Translations under genes and position numbers: made by a program
Shown: positions 28,410-37,422 of the stretch, one piece after another
Numbering within the stretch: the stretch's first letter is position 1
How the letters are laid out: every line of letters starts with the position of its first letter
Notes under the pieces: model-generated
Database searches by the model: none
What the model was told of the DNA's origin: nothing
The model's input: only the letters and a program-made list of their open reading frames with translations
Assembly (NCBI RefSeq): GCF_023206395.1
Contig: NZ_CP066149.1
Coordinates: 3,286,001-3,350,000 of the forward strand
Reading direction: 5' to 3'
DNA length: 64,000 nucleotides
From: Vibrio sp. ED004
Lineage (GTDB): Bacteria; Pseudomonadota; Gammaproteobacteria; Enterobacterales; Vibrionaceae

Positions 28410-28865
28410 TTACCTTACTGGCAGCTTAGTCTTTGTTTTTACCTGACCAAAGGCGAAGCTGGATTCAATAGAAGCAATATTGGGCAGGCGAGTTAGTTGT
28501 TTACGGATAAATTGCTCGTAGCTTTTGAGTGACTCGCTCACTACATGTAATAGGTAGTCGTGATTGCCTGTCATTAGAAAGCACTCCAACACTTCATCAA
28601 TTACTTCAATGTGTTGCTCAAAATCTCGCATGTTCTCTTCTGTCGGCTTTTCAAGCTTCACCAATACAAACACATTCACAGGTAAGCCACACGCTTCTTG
28701 ATCTACGCTGGCGTGATAGCCGCGAATAATCCCTTGTTTCTCCAGTGCTCGAACTCGGCGTAAGCAAGGTGAGGGGGATAGCGCTACGCGATCGGCCAAC
28801 TCTTGATTAGTCAGGCGAGCGTTGCTTTGCAGTTCAGCCAGTATTTTCTTATCGATCTCGTCCAT
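28410..28865 (-). CDS. Lrp/AsnC-family transcriptional regulator
   Basis: 151 residues. N-terminal winged helix (MDEIDKKILAELQSNARLTNQELADRVALSPSPCLRRV) and C-terminal RAM/ACT-like ligand domain (FVLVKLEKPTEENM, MTGNHDYLLHV). Start at 28865 has GGA upstream; ATG 28871 is the alternative. Divergent from the 29008 PLP enzyme with 142 bases between, so it probably senses an amino acid and controls that gene. Confidence 0.93.
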   Translation of the reverse strand: MDEIDKKILAELQSNARLTNQELADRVALSPSPCLRRVRALEKQGIIRGYHASVDQEACGLPVNVFVLVKLEKPTEENMRDFEQHIEVIDEVLECFLMTGNHDYLLHVVSESLKSYEQFIRKQLTRLPNIASIESSFAFGQVKTKTKLPVR

Positions 28866-28971
28866 TAGCATATTCCATTAATATTGAAGTTTATTTGGCA
28901 ATATTATTGCTCAAAGTGTATGTCTTACTTCGCAAATAGCAATTTTTAGCATCTGCCCAAAACTAAAATTA

Positions 28972-28997
28972 AAGGAGGAACAACAAGCATGGAATGA
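28972..28997 (+). promoter_or_regulatory. Strong ribosome binding site before a two-codon ORF
   Basis: AAGGAGG is followed 10 bases later by ATG GAA TGA (28989-28997), 10 bases before the real start of the PLP gene, which has its own AGGA. A minimal upstream ORF or a chance arrangement. Confidence 0.35.
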
Positions 28998-29007
28998 CTT
29001 AGGAATT

Positions 29008-30819
29008 ATGAATACTTCAACTCAACTTAGCCCGCTGCGTAAAACCACTAAACATGAACAAGCGGAAGCCCTTGCCATTGAGCAAGCAAAACACTTTGGT
29101 ATCGACCCAAATAGTGATTATGGCGTCACGCTGATTGAACTGGCGACGACCCTGTACAAAGCTAATACCAAGACACACGATCTTTGGGCATTGACGGTTG
29201 ATGGACTTTCAGAACTCGATAAGAGTGACCGGATCGCTTGGTTTAACGCAAAACGTTTTTTGTCATTCCAGATCGCGAAGATCCTAGACAACCTGCAAAA
29301 CCCAATGCGTGCCACTTACCAATCCATTGCCACCAATAATGGCAATTTTGCTTCAAAAGGTGCATATCCTATCTTCGATAATGTTGCTGCTATCTTCTCT
29401 GCAAGCCCTGTGATTACTCGCACTGCGACCTATTTGTTTGCGTGTACAGAATGGATTGAGGATGCGTTCAACGGTAAAGAACCGCTGCACGATATTTATT
29501 CTCGACTGCTTAACCCAACATCGATCTCACTGGCTAACCACATGGTTGACCTAGAGGCTGGTTCTAGAGCCAACGAGTATCTCGCATGGAACTTTAACTC
29601 CGGTATGGCGGCCATTGATGGGTTGTTGAGTCACTTACTTGGACATGAAGACATTGTTTTGGCCTCACGCAATATCTACGGCGGTTCCTACCAACTGCTG
29701 GAAGATTGGTTTGGCAAGCCTTCTAACTTAAATGTCGCGGTAGAGTGGGTCGATGGTTATTCCGGTGATGAGTTTGCGACTCGCCTTGATGAGGTTGCTG
29801 AAAAATATACTGACCGCCTCGCCGCGGGTAAGAAAATCTATGTTTACCTTGAATCACCGTGTAACCCGCATGGCTTCGTGTTAGACGTTGCTAGCATCAG
29901 TAAAGCTGGTCACTCTCGGGGGTGGGATGTGATTGTCGACTCAACAGTAGGTACACCATTGCTTCATCCTGTACTCAAACGTGACGATGTGGCGGAAAGG
30001 CCCGATTATGTGATTCACTCCTACACCAAAGAGCTTGCAGGTTTTGGCACCACAACGGCTGGCGTAGTCATTGGTCGTAATGAAACTATGTTTGTGCCAA
30101 AAGGAGAGGAGGTGACTTTCACCAAACCCAATGGCGATGAGGCAATCATTTCATGGAACGAAACGCTGTTTTGGAATGTGTACTACATCAAAGGCGCGTT
30201 CTTAGATGCAGACAAAGCGTTCGAAGTGCTCAATGGTATGAAAACCTATGAGATGCGTGTAGTGCAAAAAACAATTAATACACTGACTCTCGCGAAGATC
30301 TTTGATGCTCACCCAGACATCAATGTGTCGTGTCCTGCTTTGCCAGACAGTGATAACTATGAACATTGCCAAAACCACATGTATTTGGGGCTACCAGCAG
30401 CGCTGTTTACTATCGATATGGAAGGTAACGGCAATCGTGCACCAATCAATCGTGATGGGTTTAAACAGTTCTTCGATATGCTCGAGCCCGCTATCGGCAT
30501 GCAAGTGAGCTTAGGGCAAACTAATACGGTCGCCTTGTGTCCAGCATTGACCACGCATTCAGAACTCAGCGACGATGCACTCAATGAAGCGGGCATTAAG
30601 CCAACAACAATGCGTATTTCGATTGGGTTGGAAGATCCTCGAATGTTCATTGCTCATATTATCGAGGCAGCCAAGTTATCGATTGACCGCAATCATGCAG
30701 ACTTCTCATCCAGTTTCCCGAGTAACGAGCGTATCGACGAAATCTATATGCAAACCTATATGGATGTCCATCAAAGGTTCGTGAAGAGCTTGCCGAAGTT
30801 CGGTCAGCTTAGTCAGTAA
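29008..30819 (+). CDS. PLP-dependent Cys/Met-metabolism-type enzyme, long form
   Basis: 603 residues, much longer than the ~400 of cystathionine or methionine lyases, with ~100 extra residues at the N-terminus. Fold-type I signatures: NSGMAAIDGLL, YLESPCNPHG, Asp in VIVDSTVGTP (about 311) and the PLP lysine in HSYTKELAGFG (about 341). Likely a lyase or transferase acting on a sulfur amino acid or related substrate. Divergent Lrp-type regulator supports amino-acid control. Exact reaction unknown. Confidence 0.82.
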   Translation: MNTSTQLSPLRKTTKHEQAEALAIEQAKHFGIDPNSDYGVTLIELATTLYKANTKTHDLWALTVDGLSELDKSDRIAWFNAKRFLSFQIAKILDNLQNPMRATYQSIATNNGNFASKGAYPIFDNVAAIFSASPVITRTATYLFACTEWIEDAFNGKEPLHDIYSRLLNPTSISLANHMVDLEAGSRANEYLAWNFNSGMAAIDGLLSHLLGHEDIVLASRNIYGGSYQLLEDWFGKPSNLNVAVEWVDGYSGDEFATRLDEVAEKYTDRLAAGKKIYVYLESPCNPHGFVLDVASISKAGHSRGWDVIVDSTVGTPLLHPVLKRDDVAERPDYVIHSYTKELAGFGTTTAGVVIGRNETMFVPKGEEVTFTKPNGDEAIISWNETLFWNVYYIKGAFLDADKAFEVLNGMKTYEMRVVQKTINTLTLAKIFDAHPDINVSCPALPDSDNYEHCQNHMYLGLPAALFTIDMEGNGNRAPINRDGFKQFFDMLEPAIGMQVSLGQTNTVALCPALTTHSELSDDALNEAGIKPTTMRISIGLEDPRMFIAHIIEAAKLSIDRNHADFSSSFPSNERIDEIYMQTYMDVHQRFVKSLPKFGQLSQ

Positions 30820-30825
30820 ATAAAA

Positions 30826-30858
30826 AACATCCTGCTGACCGAATAGTCGGCAGGGTGC
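30826..30858 (-). terminator. Terminator of the 30877 gene
   Basis: On the minus strand CCTGCCGAC / GTCAGCAGG forms the stem (one wobble), followed by GATGTTTTTTA. It may also serve the convergent PLP gene. Confidence 0.7.
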
Positions 30859-30876
30859 ATCTTTCTAACCAATTTC

Positions 30877-31122
30877 TTAGTCTTTGGTTTGATGACCTGT
30901 CTTCTTGGCAAACTTTTGCATCGCTTCGGCAAACGTCGTTGTTCCGCCTTTCGCTTTAACCTGAACCACCTCAAATCCTTGGCTTTCCAGCGCTTGGCGC
31001 TCTTCTAAAACGGCCTTGTCATCTGGTTGACTGCCTTGCACAGGCTGATGAATGTAACACCCCTCAAGTTGACCATCTTCGACCAGTTGGTGGTGTTTCA
31101 GTGCATTGATATCAAAATTCAT
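30877..31122 (-). CDS. Small hypothetical protein
   Basis: 81 residues, soluble, charged. Begins MNFDINALKHHQLVEDGQ. The central EERQALESQGFEVVQVKAKGG could be a short alpha/beta unit. Not recognised. Single gene convergent with the PLP enzyme; downstream terminator at 30826. Confidence 0.6.
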   Translation of the reverse strand: MNFDINALKHHQLVEDGQLEGCYIHQPVQGSQPDDKAVLEERQALESQGFEVVQVKAKGGTTTFAEAMQKFAKKTGHQTKD

Positions 31123-31266
31123 AGTCAGTCTTTTCGTTTAAATGGAAAGTCTCTTTGGCAAAGGCCGTGAGTCTTTATAATTGATTGTTTGTACCATACG
31201 GCATCTTAACCATAAGAAGCTAGTGTAAATGCAGGAAGCAGAACCAAGAAGCCAATCTCAATACAA

Positions 31267-31412
31267 TTACTTAACCAAATTACGACGGCGTTGGGTCGGA
31301 GTCATTCCGAATCTTTATCGGAAAATTTTACACAAGTAACTGGTGTCTTTTACGCCGATCTCATCCGCCAGTTGTATCAAGCTATGGTGGGGATGGATTG
31401 ATCGCTACTGCA
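31267..31412 (-). pseudogene. Remnant of an AraC-family regulator
   Basis: Minus-strand translation gives the second half of an AraC helix-turn-helix domain (HSLIQLADEIGVKDTSYL, then KIFR, stop, RFGMTPTQRRRN), interrupted by an in-frame TAA. A further TAG lies upstream and no N-terminal domain is seen. FGMTPTQ is the family's C-terminal signature. Dead gene fragment. Confidence 0.75.
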
Positions 31413-31462
31413 CGTGTTGTAGGCGCTAGTTGCTTGCGAGGATATAATCATAATGCTGTTAT

Positions 31463-33151
31463 CTAGCTTTCCAGATTGCGCCTAACTAAATCGTGCATCT
31501 GTTTTATTGTCATCAAAGCTAACCAGATGATTTCTTCTACCGAGCGTTGACCCGCTGTGGAAGTGGGTTGGTCGGCATCGGTTTTATTGGTTAGTGCAGG
31601 TAGTTCATGGACGCGGTTATCACGGATGGTATTGATCAACGCGTCCATCGCATCATGAATTAAGCGTTCGACTTGTTGCGTCCCTTGGTATTGCGTGCCT
31701 GTTCTGATGAGTGGAATCAGCAAGCAGAGATAATGGCTCAACAATCGATAGTGACTCAGCATGTCCTCGTAATAATGGGGATCGGCTCGAGTGTGTCTTG
31801 GCTCTTGCTGCATCTCATTGTAAATCAGCTCAAGGTCGCTTTCTGCGGTGAGCATCGCAGCACGTTGCTTAGTTAAGTCCATGTGGTCGCGTTGTTCAGG
31901 GTCGACTTGCAGTTGTTCATAGCAATACACAAACAAGCTTTTTGAACTGTTCAGAGCCGTTAGCGCTTGATTGTGGATCTCTTTTCCTCGCCATTGTGGC
32001 CACAACAAACCATAACCGAGCAGCACAATAGCACTACCAATGATGTTGTCGATCAAACGTGGCGCTGCGAAATCGAGCCCTTGGTGCGCCATGGTTTGAT
32101 AAATTAAAATCAATAGCGCGGTAATACAACCAATGGCGAGCGAGTAATTTCGCATGATGTTAAGCATCGCGACGGGCAAGAGGACGACAATTAACGTATA
32201 CATCGCGGTCGTTGATACGCCAATATGAATCAAGGAAGTCGCAAAGAGTACGCCAAGCGCAGTACCCAAACAGCGTTGCCAAGTTTTACTGCGTGTCGCC
32301 AAGAAGCTTGGCTGAATCACCATGAGCATCGAAATCAATACCCAGTCAGGTCGGATCAATTCAAAGTATTCGGCAACCCCAGCACCAAGCGCGAACATTA
32401 AACCGACACGGGTAACATGACGCCAGATTGGGTTGCCTCGGCCTGGTAGACGGAAAGACAATTCGAACGGCTGCACTTCAAAAGAGCGTTCATAAGCGGG
32501 TTCATTAAGCTCGATACGGCGAGAAATGTGCTTCACAGCGTAGGCCCAATAACGAAAACGGGGTTGGTCTTCAAGCTTCACTGTTTCAATCAAGTCATTG
32601 GCCTCTTGCTCTAATGAGCTTAAATGCTTCATCTCTTCGTTCGTGTTGTGCAATAGCTGTTTGGCTTTGTGTCTTAATCGTTGCTGACAATGTTGGCTCC
32701 AAACCAATAACAAATCTCGCTTTTGTTTACTGGATTGAAATTGGCTTAATAGGTCGGGATTCGTGGTGTGACTGCTCAGTATCACTTCAAAGGTATCAAG
32801 AGCAAGGAACAAGGCTTGTCGGAGCGAGTTTGCATCTTCATGTTTAGAGCGAAAAGATTCGGATTGAAGCGCCTGTTGGAACAACTCGATGAGCTGGTAT
32901 TTGATGCGTCTTTTTGGCGCTTCATTTTCGCCTCCTAACAAGAAGGCTTGGCGATATTGGATGTAGTCTGCCAACGTCTCGTAAATTGCAGACAAACATA
33001 CGCGCAGCGCATAGTGTTTCCACAGGGCAAACCAAAGCCAGCTAAATAGCGCGAAAGTAAGAGGGCCCAGTACCAGCATTGGGTACAAGCTTAGCGCTGT
33101 GTTGGAATTATGAAGTGATAGGGTAACGACAGCAATCAGGAGGCTAGACAT
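31463..33151 (-). pseudogene. FUSC-family membrane protein, C-terminal part after frameshift
   Basis: 562 codons from MSSLLIAV. Contains the first-half helices, a long cytosolic helical region, a second membrane block (WVLISMLMVIQPSFLATRSK, the FUSC signature) and a C-terminal helical domain. In this YccS-like family the protein is normally one chain of ~680-720 residues. Its missing N-terminus is the overlapping frame 33136-33504. Presumed aromatic-acid or small-molecule exporter. It could still be translated from an internal start, but would lack the first helices. Confidence 0.75.
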
Positions 33152-33504
33152 GCCGAGTCGTGCTCAAAATGGACCATTACCGCCGCACTGGCAAGTAAGG
33201 CACCCAGTGCGCCATAGGTTAACCATAAGGGCAGCCCGCTGATCAGCAGGATATAACTGACGGCTAAAGTGATTCCCCAAGCGGTTGCGGTAATCGCAAA
33301 ACGTGTCCACCGCCTTGGGCCTGCAGCATCAAGGCCACTAATCAAAGCGGCAGGCATGGTCATGAGTGCGGTCATGGCAATATTGATATGACTCGACAGC
33401 AACCCTAAGCCGAAAAATAGCACAATGGCACTGGTGGCGCGAAGCCCTAGGTTAATCGAAGGGGAGTACCAGATTTTACGCAGAATGGCAGGAGAAAACG
33501 TCAT
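33136..33504 (-). pseudogene. FUSC-family membrane protein, N-terminal part before frameshift
   Basis: 122 codons with a good binding site (AGAGGG, 5 bases before ATG). Starts KIWYSPSINLGLRATSAIVLFF and covers the first four or so membrane helices, then ends in a foreign tail (HDSACLAS). The downstream frame continues the family sequence after a 1-base loss near 33165, so the two frames are one broken gene or carry a sequencing error. Confidence 0.75.
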
Positions 33505-33629
33505 AGACCCTCTTTACTTGCTATGTCTCATTCAGTGTAACGCCAAACCTATGTATTGTGCTGGTTTCAATCACAGATTGATGAATTGAAGCTACAAGGG
33601 TTAAGACAGCAAGATTAAAGATAGAGGGC

Positions 33630-34355
33630 TCAAAAATAGACAGCTTGATAATCGATTGAGTTAGTAGAACAACGAATTCGACTCAATCCTACCTTTTCGC
33701 TGCGATTGTATTCATTGATAGAGTGGTCAAACCCATAGGCGGTTGAAGGTGCCATATATTGGGTTATTCCTTGTTGTGTGGCAGTTATTCCATCATGGCC
33801 GTGACCACAAATAACGTCTCGCACGCGATACTTGCGAAGCACCTTCATTACCTCGGTATCGTTTTCCAAACGGATTGCTTTCATCCATTCAGAACCGACG
33901 GGAATGATAGGGTGGTGAATTACAACGACGGGATCATTGGCCTTTCTTAGTTGCTGTTTTAGAAGAGCTATTCCACGGTTATTAATACGCCCTGAACCTA
34001 ATGGATGACGGCTATCAAGCGGCTTAGCGCTAGAGTCCAGAAATACAAACTCTCGTCCATTGATAATCGCTTTATCGGTGACGAAAATCGTCGAGCTTTT
34101 TAGCTCAGTACGCATTAAGCAAGAGTCGTCATGATTGCCCGCAATCGCGTAAATAGACTTGGTGTTAATGTGTTGCCTTATGAACGATTCCAATCGAATG
34201 TAGTCACCCGGTTTGGGATTACAACAAATATCACCGGTCAGGAAAATGGTCTTACAGGTTGGATCGTTAGCGACGTGTTCCAAGGCTTTACGCAAGTTCT
34301 CGTAGCTGGATTCATTTGAAAGGTGGCAATCACTGATTTGGTATACGGTAGTCAT
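33630..34355 (-). CDS. CpdA-like metallophosphoesterase
   Basis: 241 residues. Calcineurin-like phosphoesterase motifs in order: ISDCHL (normally SDxH), TGDICC, AGNHDD, VIHHPIIP and CGHGHDG. Resembles 3',5'-cyclic-AMP phosphodiesterases of the CpdA group, with two-metal catalysis in the cytosol. Substrate not provable. Single gene upstream of the broken FUSC gene on the same strand. Confidence 0.87.
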   Translation of the reverse strand: MTTVYQISDCHLSNESSYENLRKALEHVANDPTCKTIFLTGDICCNPKPGDYIRLESFIRQHINTKSIYAIAGNHDDSCLMRTELKSSTIFVTDKAIINGREFVFLDSSAKPLDSRHPLGSGRINNRGIALLKQQLRKANDPVVVIHHPIIPVGSEWMKAIRLENDTEVMKVLRKYRVRDVICGHGHDGITATQQGITQYMAPSTAYGFDHSINEYNRSEKVGLSRIRCSTNSIDYQAVYF

Positions 34356-34400
34356 TGATGTTGTCCGGTTATTTCATTCACTTTTTGATAGGTGATAGAA

Positions 34401-34428
34401 AAATGCCTGCTAAGTCAGCAGGCATTTA
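34401..34428 (-). terminator. Terminator of the YcxB-like gene
   Basis: AATGCCTGCT / AGCAGGCATT stem followed on the minus strand by TTTTTC, 16 bases after the 34444 gene. Confidence 0.88.
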
Positions 34429-34443
34429 TTGGTGTTAGTTTGC

Positions 34444-34947
34444 TTAGGGCGTTTTAGGAGCGTTGGAAGCTTCGTGTTGTTCAATCATGAAGGCAATGGC
34501 TTCATCAGTTAAACAAGATTTACTCACATATTGGCGCTGTTTACCGATATGAAGGATAAAGCCGAGATCGGTCTGCTCAAGTTGGTCGATGTCAGTCCAC
34601 GCCATAGTGTTGGTCGCTTTGTGGTTTTTGTAACTCACTCCGTTAACATCACCTTGAAAGACTATTTTACTGCCAGCGCCTGAGCTGATTTTTTGTCTCC
34701 ACAACCACCAGGTTCTTTTGCAGTACACACTGAACGCTTCAATCACACTCAAAACAATAAAGAACCAACCAACGTAGCCATTAGGTAATAGTTCAAACTC
34801 TAGTAGAACCACACCAAAAATAAGAAACAATATTCCCTTTAAATAGGCTTTTGGAAACTGAGTCGGAAGGCTAGTTTGATCATAACACTCTGCAAAAAAC
34901 GTCTTGTCGAGGGTGTATTCTGTGGTGAAACCGGGTTCTTTAGACAT
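34444..34947 (-). CDS. YcxB-like membrane protein
   Basis: 167 residues. N-terminal polar part, two membrane helices (about 38-73, with LLPNGYVGWFFIVLSVIEAF) and a C-terminal domain (GVSYKNHKATNTMAWTDIDQ, then FILHIGKQRQYVSKSCL). That layout is typical of YcxB-like proteins of unknown function. Confidence 0.65.
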   Translation of the reverse strand: MSKEPGFTTEYTLDKTFFAECYDQTSLPTQFPKAYLKGILFLIFGVVLLEFELLPNGYVGWFFIVLSVIEAFSVYCKRTWWLWRQKISSGAGSKIVFQGDVNGVSYKNHKATNTMAWTDIDQLEQTDLGFILHIGKQRQYVSKSCLTDEAIAFMIEQHEASNAPKTP

Positions 34948-35415
34948 GTGTGACTACTTTAAGGTTCTCTATAAATGGGCTTTCTATAGATGGCATCCAT
35001 GCTGCATTCTTGCAACTTGAGCATTATATCGCTTCTCGGTGCTTTTCTTTAGCGGTTTTAACCCTCTTTTGTAAATCGATGATACTTATCGGGTCCATTC
35101 TAACCATCGTCACATGGCTATCTTAGGGGGCATCTCTAAGATCAACTAAAAAATTGGTGATGGAACGGATAGACCGGTGGCGTCGCTTTGTTGTTTGGGC
35201 CATTGCCCTTTTTGGATAAAAATTCGATCTTATGTTGGTGATTGATGGGCCTAAAGTGGGTAGCGTTGCTTTAGCACTACTGTTGAAGATGCTGGCGTAG
35301 TCAAGCTCTAAGAGAATAAAAATACAAAGCTTATTAAGTTCATCACCGTTCACTCTGAGAGGTCATGCCCGAAGCGAGACATCGGGCATGACCTTGTTCT
35401 ATTTCAGTCAAGGGG
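34948..35415. other. Intergenic region with possible decayed sequence
   Basis: 468 bases. A short plus-strand stretch (35158-35217, MERIDRWRRFVVWAIALFG then stop) and the frame after it look like a decayed coding remnant, but no family was recognised. A 12-pair hairpin GGTCATGCCCGA / TCGGGCATGACC lies at 35361-35393, just beyond the secreted-protein gene that ends at 35416. Confidence 0.45.
35361..35393 (-). terminator. Hairpin downstream of secreted protein operon
   Basis: Perfect 12-base inverted repeat with a 9-base loop, 22 bases beyond the stop of the 35416 gene. There is no T-run, so it may act as an mRNA 3' stabiliser rather than a terminator. Confidence 0.6.
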
Positions 35416-37410
35416 TCAGTATTCGATGAATAATGACACCTGCTTAACGTTAATGAAATAACTTATTTCATAAGGAGCTGAGGTAAGAGCTATATCTAGT
35501 TTGTTCAGCCCAGATACTCTCTTCTCATTTAACGCTTCTAATAGTTTAGAGTTGGTAAACTTAAGCGTTTGACCTGCTTCTACGTTGTTGAATGTATTTA
35601 GCGGATTGCTCCACGCAGGGCACACAGCAAAAGATTGACAGAATGTATCGTAATCCAATGTACTCGGAGACCACGCTTTATCAACTACATATACTCCCAC
35701 ATTGTTGAATGGGAATTGAAGAGTTGAATCTCCGAAATCAACAATAAGCGTTGCCTGTTTAATTTTCCCTCGAACCTCGCTTAAGTCAAAACTCGCTAGT
35801 GTTTCGTAGTCGTATGGGATTGAAGCCCCCGCCCTTAAGTAACCGCCGACACGATGTTGCGTGACTTGTGTTGCCGGGGTTGCTTGCCAGTTTTCTCTTT
35901 CTAACCCGAATAGGTTAGAGGGGAGGGTCACGTTGACTGGCGGACTGAAATCAGAGGCTTGGTATGGTGGAGTTTGACCGAGGACTCCTTGTCGATAGGA
36001 GTCAGCGCCACTATAGATTAACAGTGCGTTCAGCTCATAAGGACCATCGGCTTGTTTAAACGTGTCACCAGGAACGGTAAATTTGATAGTGTTTTCGCCA
36101 GCCTCAAGCGGCTCTTGGAAACTCACTAGCTCTAAATACTCTCCGGCTGCCCCCACGATATTTACCGAACCTGTGTAAGTTCCACTGCGCGTAACATGGA
36201 CAGGAAACTCAAAATTCAGCGAATCAATGTAGGTTCCATCTTGCGACATAGTCGGTGTGGTGACTAAATCCCCCGTGACTTCAATCGGTTCGCGGCAACG
36301 CTCAAAAGATGCTAAATAAATCAATTCTTCAAACTGAATTCGAGGAGCTGAAACTCGTATGTCATCTTGAGTGATTGCGTAGATGATCGTCGGATTGGAG
36401 ATCAAAGTAGACGTCGAATCAAACGCGCCAAAAATATCTTCAGTTGAGTACTGTAGACTGACGATTTGCTTCGCAGGTTTTAGTTGCAGACGTTTGCTTG
36501 TGTTCAGCTCGTCAATTCCATCGGTGAGGTAACCATGAATGGCAAAGTCACCCGCGGATTTAACATCAAGTTCCAAGCGCTGCTCTAAGGCAATAACACA
36601 GCCTTCAGAGGAAAACAATGGAGCGAGTGAGTGGCTGACAAATTCAATGTCAGCGGGTAGTACGTGGATTTTTTTACTTGTCTGGCGATTGATAGTTTTT
36701 CCATATTCTTCAAAAGACGTTGTGCCTTCAATTAGGTACTCGCCTTCAGTGGGTGGAACAAAAATATTGCTATAGACACCATCTTCAGCAACAGCATCGA
36801 AATTGACACCTTCATCTTTAAGCTTTAGACGTGTTTGTACTCCAGTTTCATCAGTGATCACTGCGTTGGTTTGGGCACCTGTAATCGGTAACCCTTTGTT
36901 TGTCAGTAATGCAGAAACAGGAACTGGTTCACCGACCACAAATTGGTTAGCGGCTATCGCCATGCCAAACGCAATAGGGGACTGGATCGCAACTTGAGCA
37001 ATGATTACTGTGTTGTAACTTGGGTTTGGAAAATCAACGACGATCTTCCATTCGCCAGATTCAGGGTTAGTGATTTCAGGTAAAAATACATAGCTTCCCG
37101 GTAGCGGCGGACTTTGTGTGTCACCTGAAAGGATGTTCGCTTGCACATCATTGGATGATGTTGCGACTTGCCCGTTAGGCTTGACTAAATATACGGTTGC
37201 ATCATCCAACGGCACGACGATTTCTGCTTTTAGGGCTTCCGCTTTGTCGATGGTAAATAACATTGTGACTTCGTTATCGCTATTAGTCACTGGCTGAGAT
37301 AGTGTCGTACTTGTACTCATCCCAACGGGTATTGCATTACTGGCGATAGCCGGTGTGATGAAGGTACAGAAAAGACTGAACACCATCACTAATTGCTTGA
37401 TGAATTTCAT
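35416..37410 (-). CDS. Secreted multi-domain protein, choice-of-anchor-X-like
   Basis: 664 residues with a signal peptide (MKFIKQLVMVFSLFCTF, ending PAIAS). Mostly beta: Ig-like repeats (for example SALLTNKGLPITGAQTNAVI with DEGVNFDAVAEDGVYSNIF, as in choice-of-anchor X domains) and a C-terminal galactose-binding or DNRLRE-like beta domain (ASFDLSEVRGKIKQATLIV). No catalytic motif seen. Start 37410 has AGGAG 8 bases upstream; the GTG at 37419 lies too close to it. Immediately downstream of the secreted lipase in one operon, so possibly a binding or chaperone partner. Confidence 0.7.
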   Translation of the reverse strand: MKFIKQLVMVFSLFCTFITPAIASNAIPVGMSTSTTLSQPVTNSDNEVTMLFTIDKAEALKAEIVVPLDDATVYLVKPNGQVATSSNDVQANILSGDTQSPPLPGSYVFLPEITNPESGEWKIVVDFPNPSYNTVIIAQVAIQSPIAFGMAIAANQFVVGEPVPVSALLTNKGLPITGAQTNAVITDETGVQTRLKLKDEGVNFDAVAEDGVYSNIFVPPTEGEYLIEGTTSFEEYGKTINRQTSKKIHVLPADIEFVSHSLAPLFSSEGCVIALEQRLELDVKSAGDFAIHGYLTDGIDELNTSKRLQLKPAKQIVSLQYSTEDIFGAFDSTSTLISNPTIIYAITQDDIRVSAPRIQFEELIYLASFERCREPIEVTGDLVTTPTMSQDGTYIDSLNFEFPVHVTRSGTYTGSVNIVGAAGEYLELVSFQEPLEAGENTIKFTVPGDTFKQADGPYELNALLIYSGADSYRQGVLGQTPPYQASDFSPPVNVTLPSNLFGLERENWQATPATQVTQHRVGGYLRAGASIPYDYETLASFDLSEVRGKIKQATLIVDFGDSTLQFPFNNVGVYVVDKAWSPSTLDYDTFCQSFAVCPAWSNPLNTFNNVEAGQTLKFTNSKLLEALNEKRVSGLNKLDIALTSAPYEISYFINVKQVSLFIEY

Positions 37411-37422
37411 TGTGGCCACTCC

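Noticed and set aside
33136..33172. Programmed -1 frameshift in the FUSC gene
   Set aside because: No slippery heptamer, and the downstream frame has a stop just before the overlap; a plain one-base loss explains it better.
35123..35353. Minus-strand 76-codon frame
   Set aside because: No recognisable domain or binding site; the opposite strand looks equally like a decayed remnant.
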